From positions 58,157,739-58,221,738 of the forward strand of contig CM068584.1 of NCBI GenBank assembly GCA_035048485.1: a stretch of 64,000 nucleotides of DNA. Direction: 5' to 3'. Positions 12,731 through 23,777 of the stretch are shown one piece after another. The stretch comes from Pteria penguin (taxonomy: Eukaryota > Mollusca > Bivalvia > Pterioida > Pteriidae). The notes under the pieces are model-generated. The model searched no databases, was not told the origin of the DNA, and saw only the letters and a program-made list of their open reading frames with translations. Numbering within the stretch: the first letter of the stretch is position 1; every line of letters starts with the position of its first letter. Both the position numbers and the translations under genes were made by a program.

Positions 12731-12998
12731 GCCGGCGAGGCCTAGTGGTATCTCCTGATCGGAGGCCGGGGTTCGGGTCCTGTTCTGGTCATGCCGGTGT
12801 TGTCTTTCGGACGAGACAGTAAAACCCGAGGCCCCGTGTCGTTGTATGTATGGCATGTTAAAGATCCCTCGCTGCTTCGGATGGGTCCGTTGCAAAGGTC
12901 AAAATTTGTATGCCCCGCATCAGGCAGATGCCGTCACCATATACGTGAAATATTCGTGGTTCGATAAAATGCTTAATTATTTAAAAACAAAATAAAAC
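12731..12998 (+). mobile_element. tRNA-derived SINE, copy 1
   Basis: The head is tRNA-like: GCCGGCGAGGCCTAGTGGTA (A-box region) followed by the B-box GGTTCGGGTCC at about 12771. The body contains the block GACGAGACAGTAAAACC and a GGTCAAAATTTGTATG segment. The 3' tail GTCACCATATACGTGAAATA is related to the LINE tail at 5310-5385. It ends in an A-rich stretch. Two other full copies (21904-22160 and 29546-29838), one more at 39977-40248 and a 3' fragment at 40331-40397 belong to the same family. It encodes no protein and depends on a LINE. Confidence 0.9.
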
Positions 12999-14203
12999 AT
13001 AATCACCATTGGAGTTTCATAACGTGAACTTTTGGCAAAAAAAAAAAAAGATGTTGGTTGGTTGATTGGTTCAACAATTTTTTAATTATGTTCCAACATG
13101 GAAGCAGGACGTAACCGTCCTCTTAATCATATTTTTTGTTATTCTTGTGTTTTTCTTTACATTTGTTGGGGTTTTTTTTATCCTACAATTTCAGATTCAT
13201 TTTTCTCAGAATCAACTGCGGCTAGAAACTTTATTTCTCTGCTGCAAACTCTTAATGTTAACCATTTATTATTTTCTTTTTGAATAATTAGGGTTCTGAA
13301 AAGAATTACGTAACAGTTTTTAATCTTTAAATTCTCCTGTGCGCAGATTTTTTTTTCTGTCGAAGATAAACTCACATTTTCGCTATCATGTTTTACAGAT
13401 TAGATTCTTGAATCATGTACAAATGGCTACTATCTATAAGGTGAAAAGGGCATTTGCGGTAGATTCTACCGACCTGGAAAAGGCGTGTTTATCTCTTGTT
13501 ATCAGCGACAGTGATAGATATCGTGCTTCTATTAATAGTCGCTTCCACACTTAGAATGACCACAATGTAAATTGTAAACATAAACTGTATATACGGTCAG
13601 ATTTTTCGATTTTTACTTCCAATTGTATGACAATATTGATCTCTCGTTCTTTTCATTTTTTCTGCATATGTTATTTGGTCTATCACCGTGGGGAAATTGA
13701 AAGGGAATAAAACAAACATAGAATATATACTGATAATTGTTTATTCTAACCATAGAATTTTCCTTTCAAGTAAATTATTAATACCTGGGAGACCGGGAAT
13801 GGGACTTTAGAATTTAGTATGCTTGCATGCATCTGTTATATTATAGACTAATTCAGATTGAATCATTTGATAATTTGTTACGATGTCATGGATGCTGCAG
13901 TAGCGTGCTAATTGGAAACTATAGATTTTTTTTCATGCAGTTACTTCTGATATATCAAAATTTCATCTGGATTTCCTGATTTACCGGTTTAGTCCATTTC
14001 GAGAAAATATAGGTCCATTAGTATTTCAACACCTGAATGATCAGAGGTGAGTTTTAAAATAATACCATTATAAAAGTCGCCACCCCCTTTCTGACTTCAT
14101 CCCGCGCTTACGTACTGTATTATTAGACTATGTCTGAGAAAAGAGAGATTTTTCTATTATATGCGAATTCATCAACTTCAATAACTGGGATCTTAGTGCA
14201 TCT
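12999..14203. other. No recognised gene
   Basis: Short frames at 13066-13287 and 13339-13554 carry no motif I recognise. T-rich throughout, with a 12-A run at about 13038. Confidence 0.5.
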
Positions 14204-14650
14204 TTGTTTCGCAATGAATGGTCAAGGATTCCACACGAAAGTTCTACAGTACGAGTACCTGGAGATTTTACAATTGGTACCAAAATAACAGACCCTAAGA
14301 GTAAAAATCAGCCGGATGATATTTGCAATGATAACGAGAATCGCGACCATGGAAATAAGAACCCTGAACGAGTAAATGGGGATGTGATTGACCATAGTGT
14401 CTGTGAATTCTGTTTTTGTAATCCATGCATAACATTGCACAGACAGTCGTGGTTTGGGAATGGCGCTCCACCTCATTCACGCAACGCGGGCATTAGATAA
14501 AAACACAGTACCGAAAATTCTGGTCACTAATTTTACAATCGGGTGGTTGGATTCATCCACGGTGTATTGTAAAGAAGACGCGTCTCCTCCGGGAATTCCA
14601 ACCCCGTGACCTCGTAGAAGTTTACACACCGAGAGAAATAATGCTTGACT
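14204..14650 (+). pseudogene. Cys-motif ORF remnant of repeat type
   Basis: The 98-codon frame at 14204-14500 ends with a compact motif, VCEFCFCNPCITLHRQSWFG, followed by N-G-A-P-P-H and NAGIR. Reading continues in another frame with a KFWSL-like and GGWIHP-like stretch to about 14600. The C-x2-C-x-C-x2-C core followed by an aromatic KxFW segment resembles a short Cys-rich domain I have seen in many mollusc and cnidarian repeat-derived proteins; I have no name for it. Frameshifts indicate decay. Confidence 0.3.
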
Positions 14651-17600
14651 GTGTATTGGGAGTTGTTAGGGATCTCTATCCTATCCAAGATGGCAGGGAA
14701 TACATGGGGCATCGAAGGGCATGATTAATATATATGAAATATTCTGTAAATACTGTGACAAATGTGAAACATTCATACATAATATGTTGTTTACAAATTA
14801 AAAGTGGAATAATGCAATAAATAATTTCTCGCATTCATTTATTTATTTTCAAAGCAATTCGGAATATAGATCATACTTGTTATAGTAAGTTTTGTTATTT
14901 TGTATTTCTTTGAACAAGCACGTGCTTTTGTTTTGTTTACATTCTTGTTCTGACCCTAGTAAGGTTAGATTTACCATAAACAGAAGGAGGTCTAGTTTGA
15001 ATTTCGTTCGCTTAGATTGTTCAGCAAGTAATTTCACCAAAATAAAACATTTAATTTGAACAATATTTTGGTACATTAGAAATGAAACCAGAATGACTAC
15101 CCATGACAAATTTCAAGGTTTATCAAAATTCTAGATTTCTTGATAAAAAGAACTTTCTTCTTGTCAGATGACCGTGTACAGAAAACTGTCATTTTCAATT
15201 TTTTTCCCACGCCCACTTCTATTTATACTAACGCCCCCCCCCCCCTTTTAAAGCGCTATTCGAGTTTAAGTTTATTTTTTTAATGATTTGGTAATTTAAA
15301 AGCGTTCTTAGTTTAAGAGCTAGCATTGGCAAAATGTTACCAAACCATTTAAAATTTTAGTAAAATTAATTAGTTTAAATATTTTAAAAGACATTTTTAA
15401 ATAAATCTAAAATTTTCAAGATCGCTTTGCATGTACAATTTTGTTTTACCGGCTTATTATTCGTAGTATGAAAAAAAAAAATTAAAGGGTACTAGAGAAA
15501 GGTTTAAATATTCGAAATGTTTTGTCCAACATTTTGAAATATTTCCCCATCACAAGTGAGAGTTGACCTACATTATCCAGAAGAACCCGAAACAAAATGC
15601 ATTTTTTCCCAGTTGTGAGCGCTATCAATACCACTCAACAGACTATATGAATGCCATCAGATCCTATGGCCTTAAGACAGATTAAAACAGACTTTTACTA
15701 CATCAGCAAACTCCCTCATTGTGTGGGTGCCATCTGTGGCACATTTCAATTGCCGGATTGAGCGGGCCACAGGAACCTGTATATGTATGCAGAAATATGA
15801 TCATGATTTGAACCTACAATAGCATCTGATACAAATATGAGGTAATTTTCAAGTCATGTTCACCACTGGAATTGTTAATGTATGATGTTTTATCAGGTGT
15901 TCGCAAATAAATGTATCCACATCCTTGGAACTAATAACATGCAAGTCTTCTGCTCTTACTAAAACTATACTGCAACCCTGTATGCTATTGTTATAAGAAT
16001 AAAACACGACGCCTTCATTGTAAATGAACTTTGTAAGTGATTTTTAAGAAACAACATGACACACTTTATTGACTGAAATACTTCTAGTGTTTATTATTAG
16101 TGAAAGATATAAATGAAATATTTAATCCGTTGAATGTATGTTTTCTCCTTTATGCGGACATTTTTCAACCCGATATAAAACATACTAAGCATACTTAAAC
16201 AATGTTTCACATTTTTAAACTTTATTAACAGTTATAATCTTTTTAAATTGAATGTTATAGATTTTTAAGGAAAATGAGGCCTATTTAAAGAAAAAAGGAT
16301 ATTTAACCACTGTGTCACATCTTGGTCGGATTCATATATTTCGTCCAAAAATGAGCTTCGGTGTTTTTTATGGCTTGAAAGGTCTTCTGAATGACAATGG
16401 TTGCTTTGAGTTACGCTAAGAGATATGTAAGTACATCAAAGATTTTATGCTGGTTTCTTTTGTTTAGCTTATATTTTATCACTGATAATTTTGACAAAAC
16501 TACTTTATCTGAAAAATCATGTTCGTGAAATATGACGACGATTGGAAAATATGTTAAATGGAGGGAATATTTCAAGGATATGACTTACGGGGATAGTATA
16601 TAAGCTTCCGTAAGATTCAGTTGGTTGATTTATGGATAAGAAATTAAATTTCAACATCAGGTAAAATGTACACCGCGAAAGTGATAACAAAATATAATTG
16701 TCTATCCTTAATTTGATTCTTCAATAATCTTGAAATTACAATAATCTCAAATTTGTAAAATACAGATAATATAAAGATGCAGGGTATTATAGATTATACT
16801 ATCTGCATGTTGTTGTAACGACAATATTACACAAAATAATGTAATTTTCAATGAATATTTCATCATGAAAATAATAATTCAAATGTTTCTAAAGTCATTT
16901 CAGTTAATGTTGACATCAAGATTTACATGACTAGTTAAAATAAAACTAAATCTGTATGCATGTAGCCGGTTTCTACTCTACTGAATATACATTTAGACTA
17001 AAAAGTACCTCGTATGTATGACCAAGATCACAATAAACTGTTGATACAACCATCCTACCTTCCCCTTTTTCCTAACTACAACACATACACAATGTCTGCA
17101 CTGGGCTGATTTAATTGTATGTATATATATTTCACTTAAGAGAATTTGTTTCTTTTTGTTTACACTTGATGAAGATTAAGTAACTGAAAATGTGTAGACT
17201 TCTATCAATGTTCCTTGCTAATTCCTTACAGCAGTTTCGAGTTACTAAGTGATTAGGTAAACTCTAAGCATTAGTTTACCAAATCATGCGGAACGAGAAA
17301 ACTATTCTCTAGCTTTCTTGGTATATACTTGACCAATTAACCAACCTGTATGTAATCTGTGTCCAATATGTGCAAAAGACCAGAAATATCCGGGAGGGGT
17401 GTTTGTTTTGCTTTGTGTTTGGGTGGGTGGGTGGGTTGCTAACTTGTTTAGCGTCTAAAATCAAAGGTGTAATTATTCAAGGTGGGGAATAACTGAGAAT
17501 TCAAAAGCGTTAAAAAATCCAAAATAAAACAATATTCTGATATAGTTTTGGTAAATCATAGTTTCTACATATTCTTGCAGTGGCAAATACCATAGTGAAT

Positions 17601-17929
17601 AGGTGATATGTCATTTGGTTATCAAATCCTGTGCTTTTTGTCTTCCCTGAAATCAGTCAGGCGAGGCAGGGCACCATATGATTTGGGACCAATTAAGTCT
17701 ATTGGGAGTGGTGTCAAGTATACACTAATACTGATATATTACCTGGTATTTACTGTGCATGGAAAGTCACATCACGCTTCAGTGAACATTTACATTTGTA
17801 TATTCGTTGTTAGGTAATATTGAAACCATCGCGCTAATAAACAGTTCTGTAAAACACAACAGATAACATCTACACTCGGATACTATTGTCTCTGAAGACA
17901 GTCCCTACATTATCCCGACTTCTACATAA
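14651..17929. other. Long AT-rich stretch, no recognised gene
   Basis: About 3.3 kb without a convincing ORF longer than 90 codons. Contains a 12-C run near 15234-15245 and TGGG repeats near 17423-17436. A 69-codon frame at 17608-17817 has no motif. It could be host intergenic or intronic DNA. Confidence 0.5.
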
Positions 17930-18148
17930 ATGAAAATAAAGCGTACTTCAATAAATCCCGGCAACCTTGCTGTTAAGATAGTTGAAAGATTATTCCACGA
18001 GTTGTTTGGCAAAGATAACATGCGATTTAACTGCAGTTGCAAGGGTGACAGCATAATGGATAAGAAGAGTGTGGACTGTCTATGGAAAGGATATCTAAGA
18101 AAGTATATCTGTCAATATTTTCCAGAAGGAGAAGAGAGTCAGGCATGA
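17930..18148 (+). CDS. BEN-domain-like ORF (possible last exon)
   Basis: 72 codons ending at a TGA. The sequence NPGNLAVKIVERLFHELFG is followed by a short Cys/Gly segment (FNCSCKGDSIMDKKSV) and ends LWKGYLRKYICQYFPEG. This helix, loop, D-x-x-x-V, helix, FP pattern fits the C-terminal half of BEN domains, which bind DNA in chromatin and transposon proteins. The ATG sits close after a possible acceptor (ctacataaATG), so it may be an internal or last exon. The match is to the general pattern only. Alternatives are an unrelated helical domain or a chance frame. Confidence 0.35.
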   Translation: MKIKRTSINPGNLAVKIVERLFHELFGKDNMRFNCSCKGDSIMDKKSVDCLWKGYLRKYICQYFPEGEESQA

Positions 18149-18690
18149 AAAATGATAGCTGTGTGTCCAATTACTGAATGTTTGCGTCGCCCCCTTTTAA
18201 AGAATTAGGATCTCATCCGTAGGATAAACAGATGCCAGTTGATCGGTACTCGATTCGAAGTCGAAGGAACCTTCAGAGCTACATGTATGTGGAGACATGA
18301 ACATTGTTAAGTGACGTTGAAATGAATATACCGGTATGTTTCTATTCACTGTGATCCTGAATATTTGTATTTAGGTTTATACTTTTGGTTATCGACATAT
18401 GTTTTGTGTATAGCAATTATGAAGATTTGAGTTTTATCTGCCGCTTGATAAATAAACTCGTCATTTTCGACTGCTTTCGTTAACAAATTACGGATAACTT
18501 CCGTTCAAGTCAAAGCATATCCTTTACTCAACAATTCCGCCGATTGCACCGACAAGCTACAAGCCGTGGATTTGAGTGGAAACAAGTGCAGTTATACATA
18601 TAGGTAAACTGATTCACAGAGGTGCGGGTATAGCTTGTAGTATGTCTAGTTGTTTGACGAGACTCGTTTTTATTTCATAATTAAAGAACA
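18149..18690. other. No recognised gene
   Basis: Nothing recognised between the BEN-like ORF and the hairpin. Confidence 0.5.
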
Positions 18691-18789
18691 TTTTGGGGAT
18701 TCTATTTTTTTTTTCTTTTTTAAATCGCTATACAATTTTTCGCAATTTCCAAAAAAAAAAAAAAAAAAAAAAAAATAGAATCCCCAAAA
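18691..18789. repeat. 99-bp hairpin with perfect 24-bp arms
   Basis: TTTTGGGGATTCTATTTTTT at the left (arm 18691-18714) and its exact reverse complement at the right (about 18766-18789) enclose about 50 bp containing a long A-run. The arms end in TTTTGGGG and CCCCAAAA. It has the form of a very small foldback or MITE. No convincing target duplication was found. Confidence 0.7.
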
Positions 18790-18879
18790 ATAAAGATACG
18801 ATTTTTTATACTGAATCGTAAAATTTGATACTTGTGAAAATTTCCGGTTATATTTATATATTCGAGTGATTATTATACA

Positions 18880-19600
18880 TTGGATTTATTATTTTGTGAA
18901 GAACTACTGTGCACTGTAAACAATTATATCGCCATGGAAACAAGTAATCGAAGGGAATATATGAATTGTTATTCTATAGACGACGGAAATTATGTTCTTG
19001 TGGCAAGGAGATCTGTGATTTCATACAGTGTCCGAACTGCTGTGACAACTTCTTCACATGTGACATTTGTTTTCCCTGTTCGGAAAGTGGACACATAATG
19101 AGCAGATTTTTCAGATGTCCTGCGTGCGGATGTAGGATAAAAAAAGAGTAAACAGATATATTCAGTACTAGCAGACTGGTGCGATTATATACATCCGAAG
19201 TGAAGTCCGAAATTCTTATGGATAAAAGTTATACTGTGAATTACCGCCGTGTGAAATTCGTGGAATATACTGTGTCTGATAATCCTGTATTGCGATGTAG
19301 GCTGATGGTTAAAGGGTACCTTATTTGTGGTCGGTGTTATACATCAGTGAACGGCATAGTTATACGACGGAAAATAGTTCTTCATTACTGGTGCACTTCA
19401 TGTGGACATCGTTTACTTGTGATTTCACGATATTCATGATAAAAACATCAAAAGTGGATTCGCTATCATATTTGTGCTATGACTTACGCGCAATAAAAGT
19501 AAATAAGTGTTGTGCTTATAAAAGAAAGACAACTGTATATTTATATAAGAACACCGAGTTGCGTATTTTATGTGAATACTTGGTGAATTAGTGCCTGAGA
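18880..19600 (+). pseudogene. Cys-rich ORFs, possible zinc-binding remnants
   Basis: Overlapping plus-strand frames (18966-19151 and 19179-19439) contain regularly spaced cysteines: CSCGKEIC, CPNCC, CDICFPC and CPACGC in the first, and LICGRCYT with WCTSCGH in the second. Such pairs are typical of zinc-binding modules (RING- or ribbon-like), but I cannot match them to a family. The frames are separate, so the region is either spliced or broken. It lies just upstream of a C2H2 finger ORF and may belong to the same decayed gene. Confidence 0.3.
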
Positions 19601-19736
19601 ATTGCGAAATTAAACAAAGTGGATCCGTTCATTTTATTTGTGATATTTTCACACTGTGCTTTGATTTTTACATGTTCCGAGACTGAACACCGAATTCACC
19701 ACGAGACATAGAACTAACACAGGAGGTTCCAATTAC

Positions 19737-19973
19737 ATGGAGATACCGGAAATGAAGGGGAAAGGTGTAAACAGACTTGATAACTTAAGACGGCACATAA
19801 TCGAGAAGCATCATCATGAACGTTTAGTTGTGATATGTTCATATTGCCAGAGACCTTTCGTCAGCTCATCAGATTTAAAAAAAAAAAAACAAAAAAAACA
19901 AAAAAAAAAAAAACCACTTGAAGCGTCGGCATAATGTAGCAAGTGATCCTTACAAATTCCATTTATCTTGAAA
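19737..19973 (+). pseudogene. C2H2 zinc-finger ORF interrupted by an A-rich tract
   Basis: From 19737 the frame encodes RLDNLRRHIIEKHHHE (the helix end of one finger) and then CSYCQRPFVSSSDLKK. The expected continuation, HLKRRHNVASDPYKFHLS followed by a stop at 19968-19970, is found in another frame after an A-rich tract (19879-19913) that now reads as Lys/Gln repeats. So a canonical C2H2 finger has been split by expansion of an A-run in the middle of its helix. Zinc fingers of this spacing bind DNA. It may be part of a transposon or of a host zinc-finger gene. Confidence 0.55.
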
Positions 19974-19979
19974 GTAACT

Positions 19980-21841
19980 GGGTGATTATCAAAAATTGTC
20001 CAAATTCCAGTGATTGCAATTTTTATCGAAAATTCACAAAACTATTTATAAATCCATTTCATATATCTGATTATAAGGTTTAAATAGACAAATTTAAGAT
20101 AAAGTGACATTTTTAATTTATCAAGACCACACCTAAATATGACCTCAAAGGCGCCGAATGTCCGTGATGTAACTGGTTATCTCGCCATATCTATATTTTT
20201 CAATGTGATTTATTTCTTTATTAAACATATTAAGATTTAAAAAATTATACAGATTCTAAAGTATACATGGGCTTTAATTAAGTCGACATGCAGCAATAAG
20301 TATTCGGTTTTCAGAATATACAAATTTTTCAAATATTTAACTGAAAAAAAAAAGCTGTGATTGTTGCCGTGTCCATGATGTAACGACATCATATATGGCT
20401 GCTGTAAGAGTTTTTGTTCTTTAAAAATCATAGATTAATTACTTCTCCTTTTGTGACATATTCCCGCCGATCATGTTGGATTTGCCAAGAACTACAGTCA
20501 ATGAAAAAGTATGAAATAAAGCAGTTTATTGGCAAGTGACTGAAACCGTAATTTGATTTAATGTCCGTGAAGTTACTAGAAAAATGAAAAAATCTAAAAT
20601 GTTTCGAAAATCTCTTCATCATAGATATTTTGCCTAAATGATTCGAATTGGAATGTACGCCATTTTAATTTGAGGGAGAACTCATTTATTTTAGAAATTT
20701 ACTTTTCTGGTTGAATATATCCGTGCTGTAACTGTCCGTAATGTAACTGTGAAAAATGTAACGCTACGCACGAAACATGTAACATCACGGACATTAATTG
20801 TATTAAGCATAGAAAATGCAGATCTATGATTTATTAAATATTTCAATAGAAATTCTCAATCTCCAAGGAGCAAGAAGGCTTCTTATGCATTTGTCAACAG
20901 AGAAGACAACTGGAAACAGAAAAAAGAGAAGTAGCAAACAAAAGGTAAAGCGAGCCCTCATGTCACAATTTGTGCTGAAGGAAGCTGCAAAGGAAAAATA
21001 CAAACACATAAAAAAGGACAAAAGTCTGGAATGTGAGGCCGAAAGAATCCGACAGAGAAACATGCGCATGTAGACACCACCATGTAGAACATCCAGTTTA
21101 TTGTGGATGCTTGTGTAGAGAGAATGAGATCAAATCTAAACGGACCTCAGCTGTCGTAGCTGTATATGCCTGTGATGTCAACAATATGGCATGCATGTAC
21201 GGAACTTGTAGTAAATGCCCTGAAATTCGACTGTTTTCTAATTCAGACAAAAACAAAGAAGTAATTTGGTATGAATGGAAACCAAAAAAGGAGGAGAGAA
21301 ACATTAGAAATAAAGAAAAAGAAGTAACGTTAACAGTAAAAGAGAAAAATATCGGAAAGCTTGGAATGCGTATCTTAGAATTCTTTGTTTCTTATATATT
21401 ATTGCAGAAAATAAGAACTAAAACCGATAATTGATAAAAATTATATTCAAAGTTATTCTTTTGATCATTTTATGATTTTTTTTCAGTGCATGTGAATAAC
21501 GAACAATACGATGTTTTGGTGAAAGGAAATTATAATTTCTTTTTATGAAGAGAATAATTTTTGATCATATTTTGAAATTATGCTGTTTATTTTTTTCAAT
21601 CCTGGATCTTTTAATGAAAATAATGTAATTTAATTACGTAACATCACGGACCCCAATTATTTGCTTGGTACACATAGATCCTTTATATTGTATTTTCTTG
21701 TTGGTATTCTTTATGCAAATTATTTAATTTTGTTAAAGAACAGTTATGTTGATTCAATAAAGATGAAAATAAGATGAAACTTTGCATTATGTTTTCAATT
21801 TATTTCATCCTTTGAATTTGGATCAAATTTGATAATCACCC
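19980..21841. mobile_element. TIR DNA transposon with TCCGTGATGTAAC subterminal repeats
   Basis: Both ends carry GGGTGATTATCAAA in inverted orientation (19980-19993 and 21828-21841), with partial identity continuing for about 30 bp. The ends are flanked by AACT at 19976-19979 and 21842-21845, a fitting 4-bp target duplication. Inside, a motif close to TCCGTGATGTAAC recurs at about 20161, 20371, 20561, 20723 and 20735, and in reverse at about 20775 and 21640. Such arrays usually bind the transposase. One broken gene (20816-21434) lies between them. I cannot name the superfamily. Confidence 0.8.
20816..21434 (+). pseudogene. Transposon-encoded Cys/Lys-rich protein, broken
   Basis: Two overlapping plus-strand frames (20816-21073 and 21033-21434) read as one gene with a shift near 21060. 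The first part is strongly basic (NRKKRSSKQKVKRALMSQF, then KEAAKEKYKHIKKDKSL), probably a helical DNA-binding region. The second has CACRHHH and CGCLCRE, then the motif CMYGTCSKCPEIRLFSN followed by a VIWYEWKPKK segment. The C-x4-C-x2-CP motif recurs in uncharacterised transposon proteins of insects and cnidarians as I remember them. It is the only gene in the 1.9-kb element and lacks an obvious DDE catalytic core, so the copy is probably an internally deleted derivative. Confidence 0.5.
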
Positions 21842-21903
21842 AACTAAAGGCAGTTTGTGTTATTAATATATCATTAGTAATATTCTCATGCATTCTATCA
21901 AAT

Positions 21904-22160
21904 TGATTGATTTTTGTTTTACGTCACACCACGAATATTTCACATATATAGTGACGGCATCTGCCTGATGCGGGTCATACAAATTTTGACCTTTGCAACG
22001 GACCCACCCGAAGCAGTGAGGCAATGCACACCACGACACGGGGCCTCAGTTTTTACTGTCTCGTCCAAAAGACGTGATAACGGCATGACCAAAGCGGGAC
22101 TCGAACCCCGGCCTCCCGATCAGGAGTCCGACGCGATACCACTAGGCCACGCCGGCTTCC
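21904..22160 (-). mobile_element. tRNA-derived SINE, copy 2, with 11-bp target duplication
   Basis: Reverse-strand copy with the best-preserved promoter: head GCCGGCGTGGCCTAGTGGTA and B-box GGTTCGAGTCC (consensus). The tail CACTATATATGTGAAATATT then GTGTGACGTAAAACA matches the LINE tail at 5310-5370, and the end is ATC-rich. The insertion is flanked by a perfect direct repeat TTCTATCAAAT at 21893-21903 and 22161-22171. It sits between the AACT-flanked TIR element and the mariner. Confidence 0.93.
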
Positions 22161-22171
22161 TTCTATCAAAT

Positions 22172-22457
22172 AAATGAATCTTAAAAGATCATTATCATTA
22201 AATATTCTGTATTATATAATGTAAAAAAAAAGTGAATTTTGCGTTTGTCGTGATTTATTTTTAACATAGATTTGATTGATATTTACAGACTTTAAGGACT
22301 CAACTGAAGTGTTAAAACTGCTCAACCTGCTGGGTTCCATGCCTGATGGTTATTATTTTAGTTGTATTGTTTATACCGGTGCATGTTCCGTATACCATTA
22401 TATATACCAAAATAGTTTCTTTTTTGAATCATTATTTTGCATTATATCGCAGTGGCA
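22172..22457. other. Short gap
   Basis: No recognisable feature between SINE 2 and the mariner. Confidence 0.5.
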
Positions 22458-22459
22458 TA

Positions 22460-23775
22460 CGAGGGGTGTTCCGAAATTATTGTTACTTGCGCAATATCTT
22501 GTGGAAATAGTGCTAAATGAGCTTAAAACTACCTCATGGCGATAGCGTGATATCTGAAACGTGGTGTAGGTAAATTTCTCGCTCACAATTACACTGACCT
22601 TGGTGCTGTGTACATTGTTTTGTAGCGTACTCGTTACACTCTATATAAATATGGGTGGCAAGAGAGCTGAAAACGTAATTGAAATTAGGGCCTATATCAA
22701 AGGTAGGTCTCTACTTGGCTTAAAGGCGGTAAATATTCATCGTGAGGTGTATGATATTTATGTGAAGGGTCAAATGTCATATATGACTTATTTGTAGGTG
22801 GGTTGCTCGATTTAAGTCGGGACACCAGCAGCTGAAAGTTGCTGCTCACACAGGTCGCCCTGCAACAACAACAAAGCATAACATTGAACGAATTCGGCAA
22901 ATCCTTGAAAAAGATGCAAGGTACACTGTCAGGCAGTTAACTAAAATGACAGGCTTGTCTTTAGCACGTATTCACTGTATTTTAAAGAAACATCTTAAGC
23001 TGGGCAAGATCAATGCCAGGTGGATACCCCATTTACTAACTGACGACTAAAAGAGGCCAAATCCTTATTGAAGAAATACCCAAAATACACAAAAAGGCTT
23101 TTGATAATTTGGTCACAGGTGATGAAACATGGGTGTATTTTTTCGAGCCCAGAAGAAAATGCTCTAATCGAATCTGAGCAAACAAAAACGCCAGGCGCCC
23201 TAGCATTGCTAAATGAATACGCACCGTGAGGAAGGTTTTGTATGTCATATTCTTTGATAAGGGTCCAATCATGCAAATCCCTGTTCCGAAAGGCAAAACT
23301 GTCACAGCAAAGTATTATAGAGACGTTGTACTTCGAAAACTGAAGAAAGTCTACAAACGCCGCCGCCTACATACAGGTTTGAAGTACCTCAGGCTCTTGC
23401 ATGACAATGCGCCAGCACACAAGGCGCGTATTGTAACGGAGTTTTTGAAGGCAGAAAAGGTCACTGTCCTCCCCCACCCTGCATTTTCACCAGACTTGGC
23501 CCCCTGTGACTTTTTCTTGTTCCCCAAACTAAAATTTCACCTATCTGGAAAAAAATATAAATCAAGAAATGCCCTTGGCTCTGCTATTCACCAGTATCTT
23601 ATGAGTATACCAATTTAAGAGTACGAAAACTGTTTCCAAAAGTGGATTGATCGGTTGAAACGATGCATAAATGCAGAGGGAGAGTACTTCGAAGGACAGG
23701 GCAAAGTAAAATGATCACAATTACTTCTATCAAAAAGAAATCGCCAAAGTAACAATAATTTCGGAACATCCCTCG
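22460..23775 (+). mobile_element. mariner (DD34D) transposon, inactive
   Basis: A 1.3-kb element bounded by terminal inverted repeats of about 29 bp: CGAGGGGTGTTCCGAAATTA at 22460 and the complement of CGAGGGATGTTCCGAAATTA ending at 23775. Both ends are flanked by TA (22458-22459 and 23776-23777), the mariner target. The arms differ at one or two positions, so the insertion is not very old, although the single gene inside is broken. Confidence 0.94.
22651..23713 (+). pseudogene. mariner transposase
   Basis: Starts at MGGKRAENVIEIRAYIKGR after a TATA-like stretch. The N-terminal helix-turn-helix region includes FKSGHQQLKVAAHTGRPATT and the linker region ends WIPHLLTDD. Catalytic blocks follow: VTGDETWVYFFEP (first Asp), LLHDNAPAHKA (second Asp) and HPAFSPDLAPCDFFLFPKLK (third Asp, giving the DD34D spacing). 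Total length is close to the usual 345 residues. It is dead: a stop at 22795, a frameshift near 22812, and stops at about 23047, 23177, 23211 and 23616. It would have cut and pasted the element at TA sites in the nucleus. Confidence 0.94.
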
Positions 23776-23777
23776 TA

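Noticed and set aside
12731..12810. A tRNA gene with A- and B-boxes
   Set aside because: The boxes are present but no cloverleaf closes, the sequence continues into a shared body and LINE-like tail, and it recurs at three further loci. It is the head of a SINE.
13066..13375. Hydrophobic membrane-protein ORFs on both strands
   Set aside because: T-rich DNA gives Phe/Leu/Ile runs in any frame. No start context, splice sites or motif.
14573..14640. tRNA-like or SINE head (TCCGGGAATTCCAACCCC)
   Set aside because: Resembles an inverted B-box superficially, but there is no matching A-box or SINE body.
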